Source of the DNA: Ceratodon purpureus
Taxonomy: Eukaryota > Streptophyta > Bryopsida > Pseudoditrichales > Ditrichaceae
DNA: 64,000 bases
Reading direction: 5' to 3'
Assembly (NCBI GenBank): GCA_014871385.1
Contig: CM026421.1
Location: 22,930,865 to 22,994,864, forward strand
Both the position numbers and the translations under genes were made by a program. This document shows positions 1 to 11,200 of the stretch, piece by piece. Position 1 is the first letter of the stretch; each line of letters starts with the position of its first letter. The notes below the pieces were generated by a model. The model saw only the letters and a list, made by a program, of their open reading frames with translations, was not told the origin of the DNA and did not search any database.

Positions 1-881
1 TCCCACTCTTGCTGTCTGAGCCTAGTTTATCATATATTAGAAGTTATTTAGCAATTCACCCTCTTTCTCACCCAATATATCCCCATGATCTCATCTAATT
101 CTTACCTCATTCGTATTTATGATTAAAGTGAATATCTTAATGTCATGATGTTTGACCAAATTGATCAAATTACATGATTCAATGCAAACATTTTGCATTT
201 CAATTGCAAGCATCTCAGGTCACTCACACAATTTCTAACGTCAAGGCAGGCCCCAGAGTGAGTTTACAAAGAACTCTATATCCTTGATACTCTGCACTAT
301 TCTAAGTGTTTTGTATTCAAACTACAGGGACTCATCTCGCCACTTGACTCAAATCCATCGCACTTATGGAGGCTCCATAATATTATAAAAAATGTGACGT
401 AAATTTCAACTAGTTCAAAATCTCATATTAAAATTGATCCTCATTTCAGAATTCGTTTCAAATGCTAAAAGACACAAGAAGCCAGACGCTTAAAACATAT
501 TCCGATCAAACGTATTAGAACTCTACAATCAACCAACGCACAAAGCCAGTGTATTCCCAAAATACAAACCGCTACAAATTGATAGAAACTGTCAAGAGCT
601 AGGCAGCCAAGATTCTCCACATCATTCCTGGTACACGTCCAACGAAAGTCAGTTAATTTCTACACCTGCAACAAGATCATTTCAACTTGTATCCTGCGCA
701 GAATGCTCTGAATACAGATTGATTTACTCCGTCAAATTGGATGTGAAGTGCCCTGCTCAAGCTGGATATAACCGTTTCTTCATTGTCGAACCATGGTCCT
801 GAAAGCTATCAGCACCATCTCCGTAAGCAACACCATCTCCGTAACCTTTGAGAGTTGGAATATAATATATCTACAGATGAT

Positions 882-935
882 TTACTTTTCCACAGTAGGA
901 TCGGTGATGCGGCCAGTGAAGGACATATTGATCAC
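882..935 (-). pseudogene. Serpin tail fragment at unit junction, copy 0
   Basis: Only the last ~17 codons of the serpin (INMSFTGRITDPTVEK and stop) remain. The duplication junction at 931-942 replaces everything upstream. The same fragment is at 16594-16647. Confidence 0.6.
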
Positions 936-942
936 ACATTCG
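931..942. other. Tandem duplication junction (microhomology)
   Basis: The junction reads ATCACACATTCG here and again at 16643-16654. The two parental edges both read ATCACATTCG: at 5941-5950, where a unit runs into the serpin segment, and at 11580-11589, where unit 2 starts after unique DNA. The junction therefore looks like the product of joining two 10-bp identical sites with an extra CA, as expected from microhomology-mediated duplication. Confidence 0.8.
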
Positions 943-2855
943 GGTGACAATAGTAGTTTCACACGTTTGCAACTGGGCGACTCATAAAATCAGTGAAGGG
1001 AGCAATTGGAGTCGGGATTCTGAAATGCAAGAGTGACCAGTTATGAATCGACCATGAATCTCTCTCCTTTGAACAATACGCCCTTCAGACTTTGAGGTTG
1101 TGTTTTGTATAAATTTCCACTCTGCTTGTGATCTTCTAGGTGTGGTTATTGAGAAATTGGAGCGCCGGATGCAGTGGTACTCAGATTTGGCTTTTGAGTG
1201 TGAAGAAAGGGGCAGCTTTGAGGAGTAATCAATGAGAATCAGAACTATGTAAATACGAATGGAACTAAGACGATCTTAGGTATAATTCGAAATGTACCAA
1301 AGTATTTGTGAATGGCTTGGTGTTCTCTTGCTAGGCCTTATTGATCTCCTTTGAAATCAATTTTGCAGTGGCGTCAATCATTTCTGTCAATATGCACAAA
1401 TCCCTTGCGTTCTCTGTGTCTGCATGTTTGTACTACCGGCTACGGCGGTTGCTTCCGGTCATTTAGACCAACCCCTCCCACTTCAGATCTGATTATGCAC
1501 TTGAATTGGGAACTTCCAATTCGGATATTTCACACAAGCACTAAGTCACATACCATTGAATCTTCTCTGAATGTCCCAGGCCCTTTGCAACACTTGCTGT
1601 TTTTAAATTACTTGCTAAACATATAACACATGACTTACAGTTTCAATCTTAAGTTTTCTCATATGTTTGTCAAGATCAAATACTGCAATCTGCTAATTGA
1701 AATGGTGAATCATCATCAGTTTTGAAATACATGCTCTCTCCGAAGTATATTTTCATATACATGAGTGAATCTTGCAAACGTTTGATTATTTTATCGTAAC
1801 AGTAAAGTCTCCAGCATGGGATCATGGTCTACAACTAAACTGATTGCAAAGCGGTACCCTTGAGGGATTAAACGAGGGATAAAAGATTATAGATTACAAT
1901 TATTTCATCCTACATCTCTGTACCGCATAAATGATTGAAAATTTCATAAAATGCTTGCGATCACACAATCGTGAGAGATCATAACAATTCGGAGTTCACC
2001 CTTTATTCTGTACGAAGAGAATCTTCAAGTTTTCATAAGAACACATACAGTATTCGATGAATAAGGTAGTAAACTCTGAAGTTTCTGATTGCAGGATTCC
2101 GTGCAGCAGTGTGATCTTAAGCCCAAATGGGACACAATTCCGGAGCATCTCGTTGTCTTCCTACTGAAATTTAAAGAACGTTGACGTACTCCAACTAAAA
2201 AATATGATCAAAATTATGTAAAAGCTTGCTTGAATGTTCGACTGGGCCGTAAGTCACAAATTGTTTACAAGTTGGCTGTGTACATGCAACCTTGAAGCTG
2301 TGAGCCTATCATGTTGTAAAGCCCTTCTGGAAATATTGGTCGCTGATGCTTGTGTTTGGAGCACATTGGTTCCCAATTGTAGCCTGATCGTCATCTGATA
2401 ATCGTAGTAACCGAAAGCACTCTCTGGAATCATGACCTCCATCATGTTGGTGTGTTCTTCAATTCAGAAGAGAAATGATCTGAGTACGTTTAGAAATGAG
2501 AAGGGTAGCTCAATTTAATTTTGGATCGTAGAGTTGTGTCACTCTTAGAAATCTGGAGAAACGTTTGGGGACTCTGGTTATCCAACATCAGTGCATCGAT
2601 CTTTGTGAAGTAAAACGTTACAGTAGACATCACTTGTGTAACCATTTTGCTTCTCGTTTCTATTTAAGTGAAATAACCGAACACCTCGGAAGTCTAGAAT
2701 CACTTCGGAAGGTGTTACTACAGAACTTTATCAATGTAAACACAACTATGAAACATATGAAGAATCTAGAAGGAAGACTTGTGAGTAATTTTAGAGTTAG
2801 GATATGGTAGTCATCATCTTACATAGGGCATGGTGAGGGTTATAATAGTTGCTTG
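943..2855. other. Unit sequence upstream of Dof-like gene; no gene recognised
   Basis: Repeated at about 11590-13502 and 16655-18567. Only short open frames occur, in several frames, and none resembles a known family strongly. A short plus-strand stretch after a possible splice acceptor near 2097 reads WDTIPEHLVVFLLKF, which faintly recalls the start of an F-box, but it stops after about 29 codons. I treat this region as non-coding or too decayed to name. Confidence 0.5.
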
Positions 2856-2998
2856 TTGGCCAAGTTAAATGATTTCTTATTGGCCAAGTTAATTTTACTT
2901 TTATTGGCCAAGGCCCAAGTTTAATGATTACTTATTGGCCAAGTTAATTTTACTTTTATTGGCCAAGGCCCAAGTTTAATGATTACTTGTTGGCCAAG
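2856..2998 (+). promoter_or_regulatory. TTGGCCAAG repeat array in Dof-like promoter, copy 1
   Basis: Six copies of TTGGCCAAG lie in a ~55-bp higher unit that also contains TTAATTTTACTTTTA. TTGGCCAA is palindromic, and most copies read ATTGGCCAA, so they include ATTGG, the reverse of CCAAT. The array ends about 40 bp before the TATA box of the downstream gene. It may bind NF-Y or another factor; that is inference. Confidence 0.6.
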
Positions 2999-3037
2999 TT
3001 AATTTTACTTTTTTTGAGACACTCTCTTTAAGCTTAG

Positions 3038-3045
3038 TATATATA
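3038..3045 (+). promoter_or_regulatory. TATA box of Dof-like gene copy 1
   Basis: TATATATA lies 174 bp before the ATG and is followed by a pyrimidine-rich leader, consistent with a 5' UTR of about 145 nt. The same element is at 13740-13747 and 18750-18757. Confidence 0.65.
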
Positions 3046-3218
3046 CACTTCTTATACATGCCATTTCACTTCTTTTCCCTTCTACTCTCTCCTTCTTCAA
3101 TAACCTCTATTTTTTTCAATAACCCTTTTAGTCCTTATTCTTGTTTTTAATTAATCTTCCCTTCAATTTTTTCATATTTGTTTTTTCCTACTCTTCCTAT
3201 CCCACTCAATCACTAAAG

Positions 3219-4418
3219 ATGGCAAAAGAACCTAAAGAATATGCCACAATCATTAAATATTGTCCCGGGAATGGAACCACCAATTGTGGTTCATCTAATG
3301 TAAGATTCAAATATTTAAATAATGGGCAACCCGACCAACCAAGATACCAATGCTTGGATTGTAAGAGAATGTTCACTTTGGGGGATCATGGCCGGAAGAA
3401 ACCAGGGCACTACAAGAAGAAACGGAACGAAGATCCAGATGAATTCAAAGGTCTTTCCATAAAATGTACTTTGTGTGGTGCCTTGAATCAATGTAGATTC
3501 AAGTATTATAACAACAACAATCCTACTCAGCCCCGTTTCAAGTGCTTAAAGTGCTTAAAACAGTTCCAAATGCGCTTCGATGGTCGAAATAAGTTGATGC
3601 CTGCCAAGGTCATCCCTCGCAAAACCAAGCCTATTGCAGCCAAGCAAGGCAGAAAAATCCAAGCAAACACATCTCAAGCAAGCACTCACACTATGAGTAC
3701 TCGGGCAAGAACTAGAGCAAGCACTCAGGCAACATCTCCATGCGAGTATAATGTGGTCACTGTAACAGAAGACAACCAACTCTCCAACATGAACGATCAT
3801 ACATTTTTTGGTGACGATTCTGAATCTGAAGAGGAGCAATCTGACCATGGCAAGTACTGTGAATCGGTCCAAATGCCGGAGATGGCAGTCGGAATTCCTT
3901 ACCACGGCGAGGGTGATTGGACAACACCGATGAGTGTGGAAAATGTCAATGCAAATGAAGAACAGCAAGACCAATCATATTTTGGTGATGTTCAAGGATA
4001 CTCGGAAGCTCTTGGAAAGGTGTTGTCGGAAAGTGATGTTGGCCAAAACTTATCTCTATATGGGTCTGATGCATCATGTGTAGACCAAATATCGACAGAC
4101 CCATTTTCAAACATGCATCATATTTTTGAGAACCAAAGTGAGTATGTTGGTCCATACTCATCTGCATATGACTATGATATGCAAAACATGGAGCCAGTAA
4201 ACCAAGTCTATGATATACAGAATACGGAGCCAGTAAACCAAGTCGAGTACAGTGATATTGGCCAGTTCTACAATCCAGAGGTAAATGCAGAATGTACGAA
4301 TCAGTTCTTCTACAACAATACTATCCCAATGAGCAAATTTGTTGTAGCCCATCATCCTTGGAACGTAGAAATGGAGTTAGCAACAATATTTCCAAATGAT
4401 GATGCAATGTTACAATAA
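3219..4418 (+). CDS. Double Dof-like zinc-finger protein, copy 1
   Basis: This is an intronless gene of 399 aa. The open frame extends upstream to a TTG, but the first ATG is at 3219 in good context (AAAGATGGC) after a TATA box. Two Dof-like zinc fingers lie at residues 15-60 and 83-125. Finger 1 has C15, C23, C45 and C48 (C-X7-C-X21-C-X2-C) with KYLNNGQPDQPRYQC; finger 2 has C83, C86, C109 and C112 (C-X2-C-X22-C-X2-C) with FKYYNNNNPTQPRFKC. Canonical Dof is C-X2-C-X21-C-X2-C, YYNN..QPR, and a Trp that is absent here. A basic stretch (RKTKPIAAKQGRK) could be a nuclear signal. The remaining ~250 residues are acidic and rich in Asn, Gln and Tyr, with a duplicated EPVNQV motif, as in an activation domain. 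It is probably a nuclear DNA-binding regulator; targets are unknown. Residue 63 is Gly here but Arg in the other two copies. Confidence 0.8.
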   Translation: MAKEPKEYATIIKYCPGNGTTNCGSSNVRFKYLNNGQPDQPRYQCLDCKRMFTLGDHGRKKPGHYKKKRNEDPDEFKGLSIKCTLCGALNQCRFKYYNNNNPTQPRFKCLKCLKQFQMRFDGRNKLMPAKVIPRKTKPIAAKQGRKIQANTSQASTHTMSTRARTRASTQATSPCEYNVVTVTEDNQLSNMNDHTFFGDDSESEEEQSDHGKYCESVQMPEMAVGIPYHGEGDWTTPMSVENVNANEEQQDQSYFGDVQGYSEALGKVLSESDVGQNLSLYGSDASCVDQISTDPFSNMHHIFENQSEYVGPYSSAYDYDMQNMEPVNQVYDIQNTEPVNQVEYSDIGQFYNPEVNAECTNQFFYNNTIPMSKFVVAHHPWNVEMELATIFPNDDAMLQ

Positions 4419-5891
4419 TACAATGTGTAGTAGATATCAAGGCATGATCCATGAGAATTGCTGCACCTCTTGCAATGAAGTCAGAATCAGGTGTTGCTCT
4501 GCGAACTTGATTTCACGGTTGTAAATAATTTGGGAATTTAATATGACAATATACTCTTTGTTGAAGCCTACGTGATACTTATGTGTGGCAAATGTATCCG
4601 TGTGATTTGTTTAAAATTGCTGCCATCGATCAGCATTGAAAAAGTTTAGTTAACGTACCTTTTGTTATGATTTACATCGCTGGACCTGGTCATTGGTGTG
4701 ATTGAAATGAATATTACCTTCTCGCTCTTGTTGTTTTGCTGAAATTCAGAGGTTGGAAAGAGGTGATAATGGTCTACTTTGAATCTTGGTATGCACTCCA
4801 CAATATGTTGTACTATCTGTTCGACAATCTTCGTGAGTCAACAATCTGAGTTGGTTGCACGGTGCTCTAAGGTCTCACAATAATTAATAATGCAGTTCAC
4901 AATATTAAAGGTAACAAATTTCATTTTAGGAGCAGCGAGCTGGTTTGTGTTATTAGACCAGGGCTTGGTTTCTTGGATGCAAGAGATCATCCTGTTAGCC
5001 CTGAATATTCTCCCACTCTTGCTGTCTGAGCCTAGTTTATCATATATTAGAAGTTATTTAGCAATTCACCCTCTTTCTCACCCAATATATCCCCATGATC
5101 TCATCTAATTCTTACCTCATTCGTATTTATGATTAAAGTGAATATCTTAATGTCATGATGTTTGACCAAATTGATCAAATTACATGATTCAATGCAAACA
5201 TTTTGCATTTCAATTGCAAGCATCTCAGGTCACTCACACAATTTCTAACGTCAAGGCAGGCCCCAGAGTGAGTTTACAAAGAACTCTATATCCTTGATAC
5301 TCTGCACTATTCTAAGTGTTTTGTATTCAAACTACAGGGACTCATCTCGCCACTTGACTCAAATCCATCGCACTTATGGAGGCTCCATAATATTATAAAA
5401 AATGTGACGTAAATTTCAACTAGTTCAAAATCTCATATTAAAATTGATCCTCATTTCAGAATTCGTTTCAAATGCTAAAAGACACAAGAAGCCAGACGCT
5501 TAAAACATATTCCGATCAAACGTATTAGAACTCTACAATCAACCAACGCACAAAGCCAGTGTATTCCCAAAATACAAACCGCTACAAATTGATAGAAACT
5601 GTCAAGAGCTAGGCAGCCAAGATTCTCCACATCATTCCTGGTACACGTCCAACGAAAGTCAGTTAATTTCTACACCTGCAACAAGATCATTTCAACTTGT
5701 ATCCTGCGCAGAATGCTCTGAATACAGATTGATTTACTCCGTCAAATTGGATGTGAAGTGCCCTGCTCAAGCTGGATATAACCGTTTCTTCATTGTCGAA
5801 CCATGGTCCTGAAAGCTATCAGCACCATCTCCGTAAGCAACACCATCTCCGTAACCTTTGAGAGTTGGAATATAATATATCTACAGATGAT
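4419..5891. other. Dof-like 3' flank and inter-unit spacer
   Basis: Repeated at 15121-16593 and 20131-21603. It contains the 3' untranslated region of the Dof-like gene and then AT-rich sequence. A 72-codon open frame at 4890-5108 is interrupted by a G-to-A stop (GCTGG to GCTAG) in the copy near 20654, so it is unlikely to be a conserved gene. I recognise no other gene. Confidence 0.5.
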
Positions 5892-6450
5892 TTACTTTTC
5901 CACAGTGGGATCGGTGATGCGGCCAGTGAAGGACATATTGATCACATTCGTCAATTCTTCCTTGATGACTAACAGAAACGGATGGTCACAGACGAAGTGA
6001 ATAGGGTCCTGGAACATAGGAAGGCCTCTTAAAGTGTCAGTGGCGCCTGTAGCTCGGTGCCGTTCTCATCCACCGCTACAAATGTTTTATGATACATGTT
6101 GGAGACTTTGCATGAAGATGTTTCTAACCTGAACTTATAATTCAAGCAGAGTTATTGCAGTTTGAAGTTTTTCCAAAGTGAAATCACTAGCAAGTCAGGT
6201 GGTAGCGACAACCTGCAAGAAGAGCTGCGAGAAGCAGAGCACTGTATGTACCAAGTTGAGTCTTAGTCGATTCATGTAATTCATTAGTCTTGAGAAAAAC
6301 ACGAAGGTAGAGGACTGTAGGGATCTTGTAACAGAGAGCTCATATTTCAAATCCCAGGAGGGATTCAGCTTGGATAAGCCATGGGAACTGTAGAACCAAT
6401 TTTTCATTGAAGGAAGACATTTCGAGGGCTTTTTGGGGACACACAGGTGA
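5892..6450 (-). pseudogene. Serpin C-terminal pseudogene, complete-tail copy 1
   Basis: Read on the minus strand, the end of a serpin gene is clear. It includes VSNMYHKTFVAVDENGTE (hinge of the reactive-centre loop), then LRGLPMFQDPIHF and FVCDHPFLLVI, which fits the serpin signature, and ends GRITDPTVEK with a TAA at 5892-5894. One base is missing directly after the GTE codons near 6050, so the loop is out of frame with the rest. Weaker serpin-like sequence (GFEI, a stop, then ALCYK) continues to about 6450 with stops. No N-terminal half or start is present. Serpins inhibit proteases by a loop that acts as bait; this copy cannot encode one. The tandem-unit edge at 5941-5950 lies inside the final coding stretch. 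Confidence 0.7.
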
Positions 6451-6974
6451 GATTTTGGAGAAATCATTCCTTTGTGAATGATCTTGGCAACGGGATTTCT
6501 TACATAAAAAACTGGGTATATTCCATGTATTGTATAATATTATTCAATTAATATTCAGTTAATATTTTGGATATTTAACTTTCAATCGATTTTTTATATT
6601 CTTTTAAAATATTCATTCTCTTTGCTTCCAAAGTGATCTGAAGTTATTGTATTGAGGAGAGTAAACGCTGGAGTGGAGACGCTGTCTACACACTAAAAGG
6701 CTTACCATGGTGATAAACTATATGAAACAACTAAATAGAAGGCTCCACTATTGAATTAGACACATAGGGTTTTCATTGTTTTTAGTGACCTTATCTATCC
6801 TGGCAGTGGGGGAAACCCCCTGGAGGTATACAAGGGATTAGATATACACTCTATGTATCACTAGTGGAAACATCGACTGGCTCCAGGCGCCAGTCCACGC
6901 GCGAGTCCACGTAAAAGAGCTGAGTCCACCTGCGTGGAGTCGCGAGCAGTGGGGTGGAGTCGGGCATGCGTGAG

Positions 6975-7066
6975 TTAGCAAAGTGCATTCTTAGCCCCGA
7001 CAGGGTTTGAACCCGCGTCAGGTGCATGTTGCACGACAGCGGTGAGGCCAACTACTTTTTTGAGCC
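6975..7066 (-). repeat. tRNA-derived SINE-like relic
   Basis: On the minus strand TTGGCCTCACCGCTG resembles a Pol III A box, and GGGTTCAAACCC is a good B box / T-arm, with a GTGCA-ACA-TGCAC hairpin between. It does not form a full tRNA with a normal acceptor stem, so it is more likely a SINE head or tRNA fossil. It starts about 120 bp after the edge of the duplicated block at 6858. Confidence 0.4.
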
Positions 7067-7575
7067 CAAGTTACTATGGATTGAGTTACCCGCTTGTGTG
7101 AATTATTGTTGGATGAACTAATCTGTGTAAACATATTATGTATTGTGTTACCAATATTTTTTCCAAAAATCGTAAATTTATCCAAAAAATCAGACAATTA
7201 GGTTGCAGTAAAGTATTACTTCACAAAATATTCCATACCAAAATATTATTTTAAACTACTTCATCTAACCTAGCGAGAATCATCTCAACCAAATGAAGAT
7301 GAAAACAACTTTAGGAGTTAACCTATCATTTAATTGATTCTAAAATATCTTAAGACATTTTTTGCAAATCATAACAACATTTATGTGAGAAAAATTTATT
7401 GTTTTAAAATTAAATATAATTTTAGTCAAGCATGACTGAATGTAAGCTCAAAGTGTTAAAAATGGAATCTGATGAAATTCAAATTAAGAATTTAGAATGT
7501 TATTTAAAAAATGTCTAATGAATTAAAATATATACAATTATTCTTTCCACATGAAATCAAGAAGATTTAGGGTAT

Positions 7576-7874
7576 GTGGCTCAAAACCCCCGCCGCACCT
7601 CAAACCGCATGGTAGACCTGTTCAAGCAAGATGTACATTATAGCTTCCAATTTCAAATTTCTATGTACTTATGGTGTACATTTTAGACCGAACGGTTTTT
7701 GAGCCACCTACAAGTTCCCCTTCCAAAATTCATAACTAATTTAGTATTAATCCAAAATTAATTATTCCGATTGGTCCACTTCTCTATACACTTTATCCAT
7801 CTTCCAAAACTGGATTCCTTTTATAGCTCCCCATAGAGCCTACCAATCTAAGATTTGGGCGGTTTCTGAGCCAC
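7576..7874. repeat. Inverted-repeat element with GTGGCTCA ends
   Basis: GTGGCTCAAAACC at 7576 is matched in reverse at 7693-7707 and again at 7858-7874 (GGTTTCTGAGCCAC). It looks like a small MITE with a nested or duplicated right end. No clear target-site duplication was found and there is no coding capacity. Confidence 0.35.
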
Positions 7875-8214
7875 CCACTATAGAAAAGCTACAATTTACA
7901 ATACACTACATTTACAATGTGCCTAAAACTCCAAGGCATTTGGAATAGGAGCATTAACAAGAGTGCACAATCAGGGGGACCCTTCTTTGATTCTTAGTAA
8001 AAATCAAGAGGCCCTTCTTTGATTTAGCATGACTCCTTGATTTTTGGTGCACCTGAAAATGGTTTTAATAGTATTCAAGTATTGTTTACTAGAATTGTAG
8101 TTTTTAGACCTTAGAAAGTTCATAGAAAAATGAATAAAGCTCCAAAAAATTTGAATGTTTTTTCTACGATTATCCAACTTATGTGTGTTTTTCTATAGAC
8201 ATAACGCTGCCTGG

Positions 8215-8274
8215 CGCGCGCGCGCGCGCGCGCGCGGGGGGGGGGGGGGGGTGGTTATATATATATATATATAT
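8215..8274. repeat. Compound microsatellite (CG)n-(G)n-(TA)n
   Basis: Alternating CG for about 24 bp runs directly into about 17 G, then after TGGT into alternating TA for about 20 bp. All three blocks are simple repeats capable of non-B DNA structure. Confidence 0.9.
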
Positions 8275-11200
8275 ACATTCCTTTGAACTTTGGTTTCAAT
8301 GTGTTCATCTTGCCAAGGTAGTTTGCACAATGCCAAAATATAACCACCTCTATAATTCCAGATCATGACATTCAATGAACATGATATGGCTCCAAAGGAA
8401 AATAAGTAAATAAATAAATATTTCTTCCAATTTTTTGTGTTATACAAATTATTTAAAATTCTTAAATATACCTTATTTTTACATCATTTATATGAATATT
8501 GATTTTCACACAACATTTACACTACAAAAATCACTTAAAGGAATTTGGAAATGCAGGAAAGAAAAATTACATTCTTATCAAAATATTTTTTAAAATAAAT
8601 AAATGAATAAAAATATATTTAAGACTAAAAATACCTCTTACACAAAATCTTCTTTAAAATGCAATTCCAAGTTAAGAAAAAAAAAAACTTTGTTTTCTGG
8701 AGGATACCAACGTGAATTAAGTGTCTCTTTGATTCACCTCATATCCAATGCCTACTTATAAAGGAATGAAAGTAAAGAACTACTCCACCTTTTTGAATGT
8801 AGACACAACAATTACAAGAAACAACAAAAAAAAGTAAAGCCCAAATGATAGAGTTTTGAATATAAGACTAGTTTTTATTAGGACTTAATTGCCAAGTAAT
8901 GAGCTCATTATTGGTTGGGGTGATCGTTTATCTTATATAAGTGGTCCTCATTTGAGCCCCAATGGACTCATTTGATTAAATGTACCAAATGTAGTCGCTT
9001 GACAGTGCTGAGTGAGTAATAGCAAGCAAGAAAAGAGTTATGCCAACCAAAAGCTTACAACATGCGTGAAGAGACATTAAACTCGTTGTTAACATTCAAT
9101 AAAGTGGCTTTTGCTACTAAAACTTTTAGCTTCAATTAGAGGATCTTGTATTTATGATAAAGGTTGGTGATTTTCTACTCTTCTTTAATGGAGAAGAATA
9201 GACATGGCATATTGTATGGTAATAGTGTTAATGTTTTTCATAGACATTCTCTTCAAACATTTTATAGAAATTGCATCTTTTTTACTTATGGAGATTGGTC
9301 TTTTCTAATGGTTGGTATTGGTATTTTAAAAATGTTTTCAAGTAGCTTCAATGAAGGAATGTGTGCAGCGGCTCAAGCTTCTGTTGTGATACAAATAAAG
9401 GGATCAATTTTCTAGCCTCTAGCAACAATACTATCAATTAGTGGTTTGTAATTCCAAGTAGAATTAAGTAAACTCAATGAATAAATTTCAATTTTGTATT
9501 ATTTTGCATCCATCACCGTAAGAAATTCATTTCTTACATCATAAATTTTAAGTGATGTTTTGATATTTTTAGGTTCTAAATATAACCACAATCATTCAAA
9601 CATCTTTCAGAAGGTTATTCTAAAGAGAGAATTATCTAGAGACCACATAAAATTTGTCACAAAAAACATAAATTTTTCATAGTGAATTTTGTGGTTGTTT
9701 AGAGACATTCTCATATATTCTTCCTCTAAGATATGTACAAACTTAAATTAAATGAAACTTTTGCAATAAAATTCAACAAAACCATCAATTATTTAAATTT
9801 TAAGTCTTGACAAAAGTTATATTGATAATAAATGGTGCGAGTTAGCCAAGTTCCATGACATTTAAGAAAAAGATAAAATCAAGGGGGTCCAACATGAATG
9901 CTAAACAAACATGCTTAAAAATACTTGCAAAACAAGGAATTCCATAGATACATATTTTGACAAAAATAATAATTCTCAAAGATTTATAGACACTAAGATA
10001 CATTCTTTCAATCTCATGATGGTTTTTAAGTGAAGAAAATTATAATTCATTTAGCAAACTTGTTACAAAATACAAAATACAACATGGGATTAAATTATGA
10101 ATGTATATATTAAATAAAATAAAATATTATATGTTCTATAGTAAGCTATTTAACAACAATCATGGTTAACAGACCAATATTGTCTGGATCAGACTTTTTT
10201 CACAAAAATGTCTTATAAAAATTCCGTTTTTTAGTTTACTCTTCTTAGAAGATTCTGATCCAAAAAAATAAAAATGATTTGCTCTTAAATTGTAAAAATT
10301 TGTTCATCCAATTGAAAGAATTGATTAAAAACCTCAATCTCCTGAAGAAACTAAAGTGAATTAAGTGTCTGTTCAATCCACCTCCAATCCAATGCTCACA
10401 GGACAAAGGTGTGGAAATAAAAATCTACTCCCCTTTGTAAATTTAACAGTCTATCAAACTATTTAGTTAGCTATTACTATTTTTCAATTGTAATGATTTT
10501 TAAATACAATAATTGAAAGATTCAAATTGATTATAAATCATCGATTTATAAAATTCATCTAAAATCAGAAATAATTTCAAAACGGTCTTGTTAAGTATCA
10601 ATAAAAAATTATACTAATATCAAAATACGAATCACCAGTATGTACATGAAATTTGATAGTATAAACTCAAAAGAAAACTATTGTGATTAGAGTACAAATT
10701 AGGTCTTTGATGACACCCGAGACAGTCACAAGAAGTGACCAATGTGTGACAGGGTGGTCGGTGAATGACGTTTTACTCTTGGTTTTGGATGCAAATGCAA
10801 GGAACCCAAAATGGCGACCTAAACATCACATCCAGATCATCTCCACAAGGCATCACCAAGCACATTTTTGATGCACATATGCTAATCTTATTTTCATTTA
10901 TTTCCCAGATAGTACTTGATTGATTTTGGAAGTGAACTTTGAAATGTAAGATACAGGAAAAAGAGATCTAGTTCTATTAGATGCACTAGTTCTAATACAT
11001 GCACCTGTCTAGTGGACAAACTAGGTAAAAGGAGAGATTTGGTGTAAGGCAAATCAAGCAAAGGTACCCATTGTCATTTCATTTGTTCATTTCACAGATT
11101 GAGGTGATGTTATTTCTAAATTTCAGTGTTTTGATAAATATTAATGTAATCATTAGAGTTTGATCAGATTTTGCTTGATTCTACACACCATTGGGATGGA

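Noticed and set aside
1351..1626. 91-codon frame repeated three times as a gene
   Set aside because: Starts with a non-ATG codon and its conservation follows from the DNA duplication; no recognisable domain.
2097..2186. F-box-like stretch WDTIPEHLVV
   Set aside because: Only ~29 codons, no start and no further domain; similarity could be chance.
3141..3218. N-terminal extension of the Dof-like protein from a TTG codon
   Set aside because: Not an ATG; it lies in a pyrimidine-rich leader, and a good ATG follows at 3219.
3555..4355. Minus-strand frames of 65-139 codons inside each Dof-like gene
   Set aside because: Opposite-strand shadows of a well-supported coding gene.
6975..7066. Functional tRNA gene
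   Set aside because: Good B box but no full cloverleaf or acceptor stem.
7610..7620. Second pogo terminus (TGGTAGACCTG)
   Set aside because: Only 11-12 bp match the pogo end, no TA at the outer edge and no partner end nearby.
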